DNA of 64,000 nt, taken from the NCBI RefSeq assembly GCF_018343775.1, contig NZ_CP074349.1:5074001-5138000 (forward strand), written 5' to 3'. The notes beneath the pieces are model-generated. The model was not told the DNA's origin. It ran no database searches and saw only the letters and a list, made by a program, of their open reading frames with translations. A program made the translations under genes and the position numbers. This document shows positions 50,059 to 57,987 of this stretch, one piece after another. Numbering within the stretch: position 1 is the first letter of the stretch; each line of letters begins with the position of its first letter. Source of the stretch: Pseudomonas cichorii. Lineage in GTDB: Bacteria; Pseudomonadota; Gammaproteobacteria; Pseudomonadales; Pseudomonadaceae.

Positions 50059-50334
50059 TTACGCTGCGGAGACTTCAGTCTTCGGAACGATGCTCACGTA
50101 GCGACGACCGAAGGCGCCCTTGACTTGAAACTTGATCACGCCTTCCACTTTCGCGAACAGGGTGTGATCTTTACCCATACCAACGCCATAGCCAGCGTGG
50201 AATTGGGTGCCGCGCTGACGCACGATGATGTTGCCTGGAACGATAGCCTGGCCGCCATACATCTTCACGCCAAGGCGTTTGGCTTCTGAGTCGCGACCGT
50301 TACGGGTACTACCACCAGCTTTTTTGTGTGCCAT
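50059..50334 (-). CDS. rpmA: 50S ribosomal protein L27
   Basis: 91 residues. '[20 protein letters not shown]' then '[21 protein letters not shown]', and '[14 protein letters not shown]'. The C-terminus is a few residues longer than the common 85 (ends PKTEVSAA). No cleaved N-terminal extension. Cotranscribed with rplU 32 bases upstream. Confidence 0.98.
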   Translation of the reverse strand: MAHKKAGGSTRNGRDSEAKRLGVKMYGGQAIVPGNIIVRQRGTQFHAGYGVGMGKDHTLFAKVEGVIKFQVKGAFGRRYVSIVPKTEVSAA

Positions 50335-50366
50335 GAGTCAATTCTCCAAATGAGGATTAGGCTGAA

Positions 50367-50678
50367 TTAAGCCTGAATACCTGTGATTTTGATCTCGGTG
50401 TACCACTGGCGGTGGCCCATACGCTTCATGTGGTGCTTACGACGACGGAACTTGATGATGCGAACCTTGTCGTGACGACCTTGCGAAACCACTTCAGCCA
50501 CGACGGTAGCGCCAGCAACAACCGGAGCACCGATATTGACGTCGTCGCCATTGCCAACCAGCAGGACGCGGTCAAAAGTGACGGATTCGCCAGTAGCGAT
50601 TTCCAGTTTTTCAATTTTCAGGTATTCACCTGGGGCGACTTTGTACTGCTTGCCACCGGTAACAATTACTGCGTACAT
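50367..50678 (-). CDS. rplU: 50S ribosomal protein L21
   Basis: 103 residues: '[20 protein letters not shown]', 'FDRVLLVG' and '[23 protein letters not shown]' (split) are L21. First gene of the rplU-rpmA unit, read from the promoter at 50811-50839. Confidence 0.98.
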   Translation of the reverse strand: MYAVIVTGGKQYKVAPGEYLKIEKLEIATGESVTFDRVLLVGNGDDVNIGAPVVAGATVVAEVVSQGRHDKVRIIKFRRRKHHMKRMGHRQWYTEIKITGIQA

Positions 50679-50810
50679 GGTATTTCTCCGAAAATCCTGC
50701 TCACCCAGCTCTTTATAAGAAGAGTATCGGCTGGCATGGCTGCATCAGGCTGGAACGGCCTGGTTGCAATTGCGTAAGGCAGGTGCTGCCCAGGAAAGTT
50801 AGGGTGCGCG

Positions 50811-50839
50811 ATTGTACGCAAGGCAAGGATGGGTTGCAA
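50811..50839 (-). promoter_or_regulatory. Sigma70 promoter of rplU-rpmA
   Basis: Minus strand TTGCAA (50839-50834), 17 bases, TACAAT (50816-50811), about 130 bases before rplU. A long leader follows. Divergent from ispB. Confidence 0.7.
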
Positions 50840-50918
50840 GGCCCCGGACGGCATACCTTGACAGGCCCTACCCTGCAACCTAGCATGCGGCGCAACCTAT
50901 CTGGAGCACTTGTCGCAG

Positions 50919-51887
50919 ATGCAACCCCAAGCCTTCTATCGCGCGGTGGCGGACGACTTTAGTGCCGTTGACCTTATCATCAAGAAGCAACTGACGTCTC
51001 GTGTGCCGCTGGTCTCGAAAATCGGCGATTACATCACGTCAGCCGGCGGAAAGCGCCTGCGCCCGCTGCTGGTGCTTCTGTGTGGCAAAGCCCTGGGACG
51101 CGAAGGCGACGACCTGCGCCTGCTGGCCGCCACTATCGAGTTCCTGCACACCGCCACCCTGCTACATGACGACGTCGTCGACATGTCGGGCATGCGTCGC
51201 GGCCGGTCCACGGCCAACGCACTGTGGGGCAACGCGCCCAGCGTCCTGGTCGGTGACTTCCTTTATTCCCGCTCGTTCGAAATGATGGTCGAGCTGGGCT
51301 CGATGCCGGTCATGCAGATCCTGTCCAAGGCCACGCGGATCATCGCCGAAGGCGAAGTCCTGCAGTTGTCCAAGATTCGCGATGCCAGCACCACCGAAGA
51401 AACCTACATGGAAGTGATTCGCGGCAAGACAGCCATGCTGTTCGAAGCCTCGACCCACAGCGCCGCCGCCCTGTGCAATGCCAACACCGAACAGAGCGAA
51501 GCCCTGCGTACTTTCGGCGACCATCTGGGCGTGGCATTCCAACTGGTCGACGATCTGCTGGACTACCGTGGCGATGCCGAGACACTGGGCAAGAACGTCG
51601 GTGACGATCTGGCCGAAGGCAAGCCTACCCTGCCGCTGATCTACACCATGCGCGAAGGTTCGCCGGAACAGGCTGCCCTGGTCCGCAAGGCCATTCAGAA
51701 AGGCGGCCTGGAAGATCTGGAAAGCATTCGTGACGCCGTCGAAAAGGCCGGCGCCCTGGATTACACCGCGCAACTGGCCCGCGACTATGCTGCCCGCTCC
51801 ATTGCCTGCCTGGACGCCCTGCCGCCAAGCGAATACCGCGACGCACTGGTAGAGCTGAGTGAATTCGCGGTAGCCCGCACTCACTGA
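50919..51887 (+). CDS. ispB: Polyprenyl (octaprenyl/nonaprenyl) diphosphate synthase
   Basis: 322 residues from ATG 50919; a TTG at 50910 would add three residues but sits too near GGAG (50903). First Asp-rich motif 'LLHDDVVDMSGMRRG' and second 'FQLVDDLLDYRGD' define the trans-prenyltransferase fold. It makes the side chain of ubiquinone from IPP. Divergent from rplU. Confidence 0.95.
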   Translation: MQPQAFYRAVADDFSAVDLIIKKQLTSRVPLVSKIGDYITSAGGKRLRPLLVLLCGKALGREGDDLRLLAATIEFLHTATLLHDDVVDMSGMRRGRSTANALWGNAPSVLVGDFLYSRSFEMMVELGSMPVMQILSKATRIIAEGEVLQLSKIRDASTTEETYMEVIRGKTAMLFEASTHSAAALCNANTEQSEALRTFGDHLGVAFQLVDDLLDYRGDAETLGKNVGDDLAEGKPTLPLIYTMREGSPEQAALVRKAIQKGGLEDLESIRDAVEKAGALDYTAQLARDYAARSIACLDALPPSEYRDALVELSEFAVARTH

Positions 51888-51906
51888 CAGTCATCGGCTG
51901 CACAAG

Positions 51907-51932
51907 AGCCCGTCCACAGTGACGGGCTTTTT
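51907..51932 (+). terminator. ispB terminator
   Basis: AGCCCGTC-CACAGT-GACGGGCT followed by TTTTC, 19 bases after the ispB stop. Confidence 0.9.
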
Positions 51933-51987
51933 CATGGACACAGATCAACCATCCGGCAGAAAATGCGAACCAATCTCAAATAGAAGC

Positions 51988-52019
51988 TTGCTATTATCGT
52001 AATAGGAATTATTCTCATC
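51988..52019 (+). promoter_or_regulatory. Promoter with overlapping Fur box for the 80-residue gene
   Basis: TTGCTA at 51988-51993 and TATTCT at 52010-52015 make a sigma70-like promoter with 16-base spacing. On the minus strand bases 52019-52001 read GATGAGAATAATTCCTATT, which agrees with the 19-base Fur consensus at 12 of 19 positions and covers the -10 region. Repression by iron-loaded Fur is inferred. Confidence 0.65.
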
Positions 52020-52042
52020 AAATCAAAAGCAGGAGATGGAAT

Positions 52043-52285
52043 ATGACTTATTTGATCGATGCATGGCTGGACCGGCCACAGCCCTACCTGAGAATCCTTC
52101 ACCGCGAGACAGGCGAAGTCTGTGCCGTGCTTGAAGAGGAAGCGCTGGAAGAGTTACGCGATCAGGGCGATCTGGATGTCCACAGCCTCAGCTCCAGCGA
52201 GCCCGTGGTGCTGAAAGAACTGGTGCGAAATCTGTTTCTGTTCTGTTATGCGCGGGCCTTGCGCCCAGCAGGAGAGCTGCACTGA
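52043..52285 (+). CDS. Conserved small Pseudomonas protein behind a Fur box (PA4570-like)
   Basis: 80 residues, ATG after AGGAGATGG. No signal peptide or membrane helix. Sequence is acidic in the middle (CAVLEEEALEELRDQGDLDVHSL, split) and ends 'LVRNLFLFCYARALRPAGELH'. From position between ispB and fklB it corresponds to PA4570 of P. aeruginosa. Family function unknown; iron-limited expression is predicted from the site upstream. Confidence 0.8.
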   Translation: MTYLIDAWLDRPQPYLRILHRETGEVCAVLEEEALEELRDQGDLDVHSLSSSEPVVLKELVRNLFLFCYARALRPAGELH

Positions 52286-52305
52286 ACATGATCCATTCAC
52301 GTACT

Positions 52306-52340
52306 GCTGCTGAACGAATCAACGCGATTCGTTCAGCAGC
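52306..52340. terminator. Bidirectional hairpin between the small gene and fklB
   Basis: Perfect 15-bp stem GCTGCTGAACGAATC / GATTCGTTCAGCAGC with a 5-base loop, between convergent genes. No T-run. Confidence 0.7.
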
Positions 52341-52363
52341 CATCTGCATCAGCCAATAACCGA

Positions 52364-52981
52364 TTACAGAACAGCCAGCAGCTCTACGTCGAATACCAGG
52401 ACGCTGTGCGGCGCGATGCTGCCAACGCCTTGAGCGCCGTAAGCCAGCTCGCTCGGCACGTACAGGCGCCATTTGCTGCCGGTATTCATCAGTTGCAGAG
52501 CTTCGGTCCAGCCCGCGATAACGCCGCTGACCGGGAATTCTGCAGGCTCGCCACGATCGTAGGAGCTGTCGAAGACAGTGCCGTCGATCAGGGTGCCGTG
52601 GTAGTGAGTGCGAACCTGATCTTCACGGGTAGGCTTTGGGCCATCGCCAGCGGTCAGCACTTCGAATTGCAGACCCGAAGCCAGAGTGGTCACGCCTTCA
52701 CGCTTGCCGTTTTCAGCCAGGTAAGCCAGACCAGCACCAGCAGCCTTTTCAGCCTTGGCAGCCGCTTCGGCCTGCATGATTTCACGGATGACCTTGAAGC
52801 TGGCGGACATTTCTTCCTGACCAACACGGCTTGGCTGACCGGCGAATGCATCGCTCAAGCCGGCCAGGATGGCTTCCAGGTTGACGCCCGGTGGCGGGTT
52901 GTCACGCAGTTGGTCGCCCAGCTGACGGCCAATGCCGTAGCTGACGCGGGTTTCGTCGGTGGACAGATTGACTTCGGACAT
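52364..52981 (-). CDS. fklB: FKBP-type peptidyl-prolyl isomerase FklB
   Basis: 205 residues. N-terminal dimerisation helices (YGIGRQLGDQL ... IREIMQAEAAAKAEKAAG) and a C-terminal FKBP domain (about 95-205: 'TREDQVRTHYHGTLIDGTVFDSSYDRGEPAEF' split, 'GWTEALQLMNTGSKWRLYVP'). No signal peptide, so cytoplasmic FklB rather than periplasmic FkpA. Confidence 0.92.
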   Translation of the reverse strand: MSEVNLSTDETRVSYGIGRQLGDQLRDNPPPGVNLEAILAGLSDAFAGQPSRVGQEEMSASFKVIREIMQAEAAAKAEKAAGAGLAYLAENGKREGVTTLASGLQFEVLTAGDGPKPTREDQVRTHYHGTLIDGTVFDSSYDRGEPAEFPVSGVIAGWTEALQLMNTGSKWRLYVPSELAYGAQGVGSIAPHSVLVFDVELLAVL

Positions 52982-53103
52982 GACGCTGCTCCGTTGAGGG
53001 ACACCCAGACAGCAAACGGCGAGAGAATCGCCCTTTACCCTGATGTGACCCGAACCAAAAGGGCAAGCAGCCTAGCACAATTGGCTGTGGTGCCCTATCG
53101 CAG

Positions 53104-53412
53104 TCAGGACCAGGATGAATGAAAGGAGATCGGCAGGCGCATCACCGAGCGGTCATTGACCGGCATGCCGCACAGTTCGTCATGAACCACTGAATGGACC
53201 AGGTAGAACGGCACCACCGGCAAGGTCTTGAGCAAGTCCCGTGCATGCTCGACCGAGCGCAGATGCAGGGTCTTGCCTTCGGCGCTCTTCAACATGCGCG
53301 AGCCACCTTCCATGCACACCTCAAGCAGGTAGATACCGCCTTCGATGGAAATCAGATTCAGCTCATCGACCTTTCCGGCCTGGGCATGATCGGTAAATTC
53401 CTGAACATTCAT
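53104..53412 (-). CDS. DUF6482-like conserved hypothetical protein
   Basis: 102 residues, no signal or membrane segment. 'VDELNLISIEGGIYLLEVCMEGG' and 'FYLVHSVVHDELCGM' are the recognisable parts. I believe it belongs to the DUF6482 group of Pseudomonas but cannot confirm this. Located 136 bases from the UPF0114 gene on the same strand. Confidence 0.6.
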   Translation of the reverse strand: MNVQEFTDHAQAGKVDELNLISIEGGIYLLEVCMEGGSRMLKSAEGKTLHLRSVEHARDLLKTLPVVPFYLVHSVVHDELCGMPVNDRSVMRLPISFHSSWS

Positions 53413-53489
53413 GATCGAACCTCGCAGTGGATTAGAGGAATCAGAACAGGTTTTCTACCTTATCTCGCCAAAACACACCAGAAACGAAA

Positions 53490-53531
53490 CCGCCCGCCCC
53501 TTGTTCATCGCTGAACACAGAAGGCGGGCGG
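53490..53531 (-). terminator. Terminator of the UPF0114 gene
   Basis: Minus strand CCGCCCGCC and GGCGGGCGG stem with a long loop that itself folds (TTCAGCGATGAA), followed by TTTCGTTTC, 18 bases after the stop. Confidence 0.75.
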
Positions 53532-53548
53532 CAGGAATGGAGCAGACC

Positions 53549-54037
53549 TCAGTTCTTGGTCAGCTTGTCCAGATAGCCCATGGCAAATGCCGATATCACA
53601 AACGTCATGTGGATGATCACGTACCACATCAGGTATTGCGTCTCGATGTTCTTGGCATCCATGAAAACGCGCAGCAGGTGGATGGACGAAATCGCCACGA
53701 TGGAGGCCGCAACCTTCATTTTCAGGGACGAGGAGTCCATGGTGCCCAGCCAGTTGAGCTTTTCCTTGTCCTCATCGATATCCAGTTGAGAGACGAAGTT
53801 CTCATAGCCGGAAATCATCACCATGACCAGAAGGCCGCCTACCAGCGCCATGTCGATCAGCGACAGCAGGACCAGAATCAGGTCGGATTCGGCCAGGGAA
53901 AAAATGTTGGGGAGAACATGAAAGATTTCCTGGAAAAACTTCAGGCCAAGCGCCAGCAGCCCGAGGGACAACCCGAAATAAATGGGTGCCAGCAGCCAAC
54001 GCGATGCGTACATCGCATTCTCGAAAAAACGTTCCAT
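53549..54037 (-). CDS. UPF0114/TIGR00645 (YqhA-type) membrane protein
   Basis: 162 residues, four membrane helices ([75 protein letters not shown]). '[10 protein letters not shown]' and '[18 protein letters not shown]' are conserved in the family. Function unknown. Confidence 0.93.
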   Translation of the reverse strand: MERFFENAMYASRWLLAPIYFGLSLGLLALGLKFFQEIFHVLPNIFSLAESDLILVLLSLIDMALVGGLLVMVMISGYENFVSQLDIDEDKEKLNWLGTMDSSSLKMKVAASIVAISSIHLLRVFMDAKNIETQYLMWYVIIHMTFVISAFAMGYLDKLTKN

Positions 54038-54151
54038 TGAGACTCGCCAGTGATTTGGAATGACGGGCGAGTATATTCAGGGAGAGCCCATAGCTCTAGA
54101 GGCGTGACAAAATGACACAGAAAAAGCTTCGCCACTTGTCTCCATCAACCT

Positions 54152-54481
54152 CTAGAAGGGAAACGAGCGCTGACAGCGGGCAATGTCACTGTCGATGCGG
54201 CGCAGCTCGCTCTGCATGTGCAGCCTCCAGATCGGCACATCTGCCACACTTTCATAACCATGCAGAAGAAGGCTTTCAGTGATGGCGAGCAATACCGACT
54301 CAGCGGCCATCAAACCGTTGAACGGCCCTTGAGACTTGATGGCTGAAGGCTGTTCGCCGGACATCCCGGCGGCGAAGAGCAACATCCACATGCCCCCATC
54401 ACCAGGAAGAGGCCGGATGACACATTCAATGCGGGTCATCAGCCCCAGGCATTGACGGGTAAGACAGAGGCTACGCGACAT
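54152..54481 (-). CDS. Conserved hypothetical protein (PA4575-like)
   Basis: 109 residues from ATG 54481. No recognised domain. 'RIECVIRPLPGDGGMWMLLFAAGMSG' (split) and 'GPFNGLMAAESVLLAITESLLLHGYE' are the visible parts. Position between UPF0114 and the Lon-like gene agrees with PA4575 of P. aeruginosa. Confidence 0.65.
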   Translation of the reverse strand: MSRSLCLTRQCLGLMTRIECVIRPLPGDGGMWMLLFAAGMSGEQPSAIKSQGPFNGLMAAESVLLAITESLLLHGYESVADVPIWRLHMQSELRRIDSDIARCQRSFPF

Positions 54482-54591
54482 GGCGAGTTCCTCGTGAGCG
54501 ACAGTATTCGCCTCTCCCGTTCAAGGGAGTGACGCGCCAGTCCATTTGGCCACTGTGGTAATCACACAGGATAGAAGAAAAGCCGCAGAAC

Positions 54592-54627
54592 AAAAGCAGG
54601 CCGGATGAACGGGCATCCGGCCTGCTT
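54592..54627 (-). terminator. Terminator of the Lon-like gene
   Basis: Perfect 14-bp stem AAGCAGGCCGGATG / CATCCGGCCTGCTT with a 6-base loop, followed on the minus strand by TTGTT. Confidence 0.85.
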
Positions 54628-54694
54628 ACATCCACAAGACATGCATTGTCTCCAATGCCGCCTCGCGAATAAGCTCACTCCCCCTTGAGTGTTT

Positions 54695-57115
54695 TCAGGC
54701 TTTCAGCTCGGGCTCCTTCTCCAGTTCTTCCTTGAGCTCCTCATCGCTGAGCATTTCTGCGATATCGCGCAGGCGCTCCACCACTCGGGCATTGACGCTG
54801 CCTTCGGGGAATTCGCCATTCTCGTCAGGCGTACCGGCAGGCTCGCCCACCAGCAGGCTCAAAGCTTCGTCAGCCTGACGCACCGCATACACATGGAACT
54901 GCCCGGCGCGCACAGCTTGCAGCACGCGCTCATCGAGCATCAGGGTTGCGACGTTGGCCTGCGGGATGATCGCGCCCTGCTCGCCCGTCAGGCCACGGGC
55001 CTCACAGAGACGGAAGAAACCTTCGATCTTTTCGTTGACCCCGCCCACTGCCTGCACTTCACCAAACTGGTTGATCGAGCCGGTAATCGCGAAACATTGC
55101 TTGAGCGGCGTGCGGGAAAGCGCCGAAATCAGCGTGCAGGCCTCACCCAGCGAAGCGCTGTCGCCATCCACATAACCGTAGGATTGCTCCAGAGCGATAC
55201 TGGCCGAAATCGCCAGAGGGAATTCCTGGGCATAACGACTGCCCAGATACCCGGTGAGAATCATCACGCCCTTGGAGTGGATCGGCTGGCCAAGGTTGAC
55301 CTCACGCTCGATGTCGACAATGCCGCTGCCGCCGGGATAGACCGTCGCCGAGATGCGCGCCGGTACACCGAACGCCGAATCGCCGACCTCCAGCACCGTC
55401 AGCCCGTTACACTTGCCGACCGCAGCGCCATCGGTGTCGATCAGGATGATCCCAGCCAGCATGTCGTCGAGAATCCGTGCCGAGACGCGCCCGGTGCGGG
55501 TGGCCTTGGCCTTGAGCGCTCGCTCGATGTGCCCGGCGTCGGTCTGTTCTTCGTTGGCCAGTTGGCGAATGAAATCCGCCTCGCTGACCAACTGGAACAG
55601 ATCACCGATCCGCGCCGACAAACGCCCCTGATGCTCGGCCAGACGCGCGCTGTAGGTCGCCAGACGCGCCACGGCATCGGCGGTCAGAGGCGCCATGCCT
55701 TCTTCCGAAGTACGGGTTTTCAGCAGTTGGGCGAACTGTTCCAGGGTTTCGTCGACCAGCGGGATTTCCTCGTCGAAATCCACCAGCACCCGGAACATCT
55801 CCTGGAAGTCCGGATCGAGGTCCTGCAGGGTGTAATACAGCGAACGCGCACCAATGATGATGATCTTGACGTTCCACGGGATCACTTGCGGCGTCAGGGT
55901 GACAGTCGCCAGACGTCCCATTTCCCCCAGCGGCGACTCCATTTTCAGCTTGCGAGATTGCAGGGTGCGCTTGAGTGCATCCCAGACATACGGCTCGCTG
56001 AGCATCTTTTCCGCTTCCAGGATCAGGAAGCCGCCATTGGCGCGATGCAGCGCACCGGGCCGCAACTGGCGATACGTGGTGTAGAGCGCACCCTGGTCGG
56101 TGCTGTATTCGATACGACCGAACAGGTTGTCGTAAGTAGGATGCGGCTCGAAGACCACGGGTGCACCACCGCTGTGGGTGTGGCCGACAACCAGGCTCGG
56201 GCAGTATTGCTCTTCCAGCAGCTTGCGCGCCTGGGCGTCGGTCTTGCTGTCATCCACCAGTTGCTCGACAACGGTCTTGAGCAGATAGACCTGCATCGCC
56301 TGCAGGTAAGCGCAGACGGCGGCATTCTCGGCATACTTTTCGGACAGCGGAGCCAGCAGCGGCTGCAAGGTCAGGGTGATGGTTTCTTCGTTCAACTGGC
56401 GCAGTTGATTACTGGATTCACGCTTCCATTGCGGCAGGCTGGCCAGCTCTTCGTTCAGGCGCTCTTCGAGACCGGAGATATCTTCGTGGAAGCGCTCCCG
56501 CTCGGCTTCCGGCAACTGGGAGAACTCGGCCTCGTCCAGCGCCTTGCCGTCGGCCATGGGTGTAAAGGCGATATTGGTACTGTCGCGGTACAGCGCAATG
56601 TCCTTCTCCAGCGCCAGACGCTCGATCACGTCCAGGGCGCGGTCATAACGCTGGTTGAAGGCGCGGTCGATGGCGCTCTTCTTCTGCTGATACGACGGAT
56701 GCTCGAAGACCGCCGGAAAGGTCGCCAGCAGGTTATCGATCAAGACACCGATATCGGCCATGAACGCCTGAGCACTGCCTGGCGCAAGTTCCAGGGCCTT
56801 GGGTTCACGGGGCTCATCGAAATTGTTGACGTAGACCCAGTCCGAGGGCGTCTGCATGCGCTTGCCCTCGGCCTTGAGGTAGCGCTTTACAAACGAAAAC
56901 CGACCTGTGCCGGGCTCACCCATGACAAACACGTTGTAGCCGGGACGCGGCATCGCGACCCCGAACTGCAAGGCTTCTACGGCTCGTTCCTGGCCGAGTA
57001 CTCCCCGAAAGGGCTCCAGATCATTGGTCGTCGAAAAGCTGAACTGTTCAGCGGAAAACGGGCGTGTCAGCGCTTGTGGCGCTAGACGAAGGCTGGCTGC
57101 GACAGAATCGGGCAT
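54695..57115 (-). CDS. Lon-like ATP-dependent protease (LonB/YcbZ type)
   Basis: 806 residues. N-terminal AAA part with a Walker A variant 'GEPGTGRFS' in which the usual Lys is Arg, and an internal region with 'ANGGFLILEAEKML' like the Walker B of this group. C-terminal S16 protease domain with catalytic Ser in 'DGDSASLGEA' and Lys in 'GVNEKIEGFF'. No Lon N-terminal substrate-binding domain. Length and features fit the cytoplasmic YcbZ/LonB-related group; it has a very acidic tail (SDEELKEELEKEPELKA). Confidence 0.9.
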   Translation of the reverse strand: MPDSVAASLRLAPQALTRPFSAEQFSFSTTNDLEPFRGVLGQERAVEALQFGVAMPRPGYNVFVMGEPGTGRFSFVKRYLKAEGKRMQTPSDWVYVNNFDEPREPKALELAPGSAQAFMADIGVLIDNLLATFPAVFEHPSYQQKKSAIDRAFNQRYDRALDVIERLALEKDIALYRDSTNIAFTPMADGKALDEAEFSQLPEAERERFHEDISGLEERLNEELASLPQWKRESSNQLRQLNEETITLTLQPLLAPLSEKYAENAAVCAYLQAMQVYLLKTVVEQLVDDSKTDAQARKLLEEQYCPSLVVGHTHSGGAPVVFEPHPTYDNLFGRIEYSTDQGALYTTYRQLRPGALHRANGGFLILEAEKMLSEPYVWDALKRTLQSRKLKMESPLGEMGRLATVTLTPQVIPWNVKIIIIGARSLYYTLQDLDPDFQEMFRVLVDFDEEIPLVDETLEQFAQLLKTRTSEEGMAPLTADAVARLATYSARLAEHQGRLSARIGDLFQLVSEADFIRQLANEEQTDAGHIERALKAKATRTGRVSARILDDMLAGIILIDTDGAAVGKCNGLTVLEVGDSAFGVPARISATVYPGGSGIVDIEREVNLGQPIHSKGVMILTGYLGSRYAQEFPLAISASIALEQSYGYVDGDSASLGEACTLISALSRTPLKQCFAITGSINQFGEVQAVGGVNEKIEGFFRLCEARGLTGEQGAIIPQANVATLMLDERVLQAVRAGQFHVYAVRQADEALSLLVGEPAGTPDENGEFPEGSVNARVVERLRDIAEMLSDEELKEELEKEPELKA

Positions 57116-57436
57116 CAGTGTTCCTTACATCAGGCGGGGCAGATGTCAGCATTCTGGCGCTCGCCGGACAAGACTTGCAAGACGGGAAAGCCCGGAATGT
57201 CCGTTCCCCCAACGAACAGGGCTGCGCAAGCACAAAATTAACCCTGTAACGCGAATAAATCTGCAATTGGCCACGGAACCCTTGGAACCAACCTAAACTC
57301 CAAATTGCGCATATGGTTACAAATAGCCATTTGCCTTGATGTATCGGTGGGTGCGAGAAGTCAGCGGACGCAGGATTTTTCGCGCCGAACCGGTTCAAGA
57401 ACCCCGACACTGGTTGAACATAAAGAGAAAAAAGCT
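57116..57436. other. 321-bp divergent intergenic region
   Basis: Between the Lon-like gene and the DUF3015 gene. It must hold both promoters. I see no clear operator; the palindrome GAACCGGTTC (57390-57399) lies 37 bases before the DUF3015 start. Confidence 0.6.
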
Positions 57437-57925
57437 ATGAAACGGATTCTTCTTGGAACGCTCTTCACCGCAGTCTCTATCAACGCAATGGCACAAGCGC
57501 CGGGCGGCCCTGATTGTGGCTGGGGCAACATGTTGTTTGAAGGCCAGCGTGGCACTCCTGCGCACTTCCTGGCATCAACCACTAACGGCACTTCCGGCAA
57601 CGCCACCTTTGGCATGACTTCCGGCACCAACGGCTGCTCTACCAATGGCGCACTGACCTACGGCGGCAAATCCTGGCTGGCCATGAATGGCATGATGGAT
57701 GAGCTCTCCAAGGACATGGCCATGGGCCAAGGTGAAGCACTGACAACCTACGCGGTCGTACTGGGCGTTGCACCAGAAGATCGTGCGCATTTCGCCGCAG
57801 TCACCCACGAACATTTCTCGCAGATCTTCAGCAAGGCCGACACCACCGCTGAAGACGTACACAGCAACACAATCAATGTCCTGAAAAACGATCCGACCCT
57901 GGCCAAATACGCAACCCAGGCCTAA
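57437..57925 (+). CDS. DUF3015-family periplasmic protein
   Basis: 162 residues from ATG 57437 (open upstream to 57305 without a good start). Signal peptide about 1-20 (NAMAQA). 'PDCGWGNMLFEGQRGTPAHFLASTTNGTSGNATFGMTSGTNGC' holds conserved Cys pair (quoted in parts: GPDCGWGN, SGTNGCS). 'GALTYGGKSWLAMNGMMDELSKDMA' (split) matches DUF3015. Function unknown; upstream of the DUF4105 gene on the same strand. Confidence 0.88.
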   Translation: MKRILLGTLFTAVSINAMAQAPGGPDCGWGNMLFEGQRGTPAHFLASTTNGTSGNATFGMTSGTNGCSTNGALTYGGKSWLAMNGMMDELSKDMAMGQGEALTTYAVVLGVAPEDRAHFAAVTHEHFSQIFSKADTTAEDVHSNTINVLKNDPTLAKYATQA

Positions 57926-57934
57926 AGTCGTTTG

Positions 57935-57960
57935 CCCGCCCCTCGGTTCCGATGGGCGGG
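57935..57960 (+). terminator. Weak hairpin after DUF3015 gene
   Basis: CCCGCCC / GGGCGGG arms with a 12-base loop and no T-run. It may reduce but not block read-through into the DUF4105 gene. Confidence 0.45.
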
Positions 57961-57987
57961 TCCCCATCTCCTGACAAGTTGCTTTCT

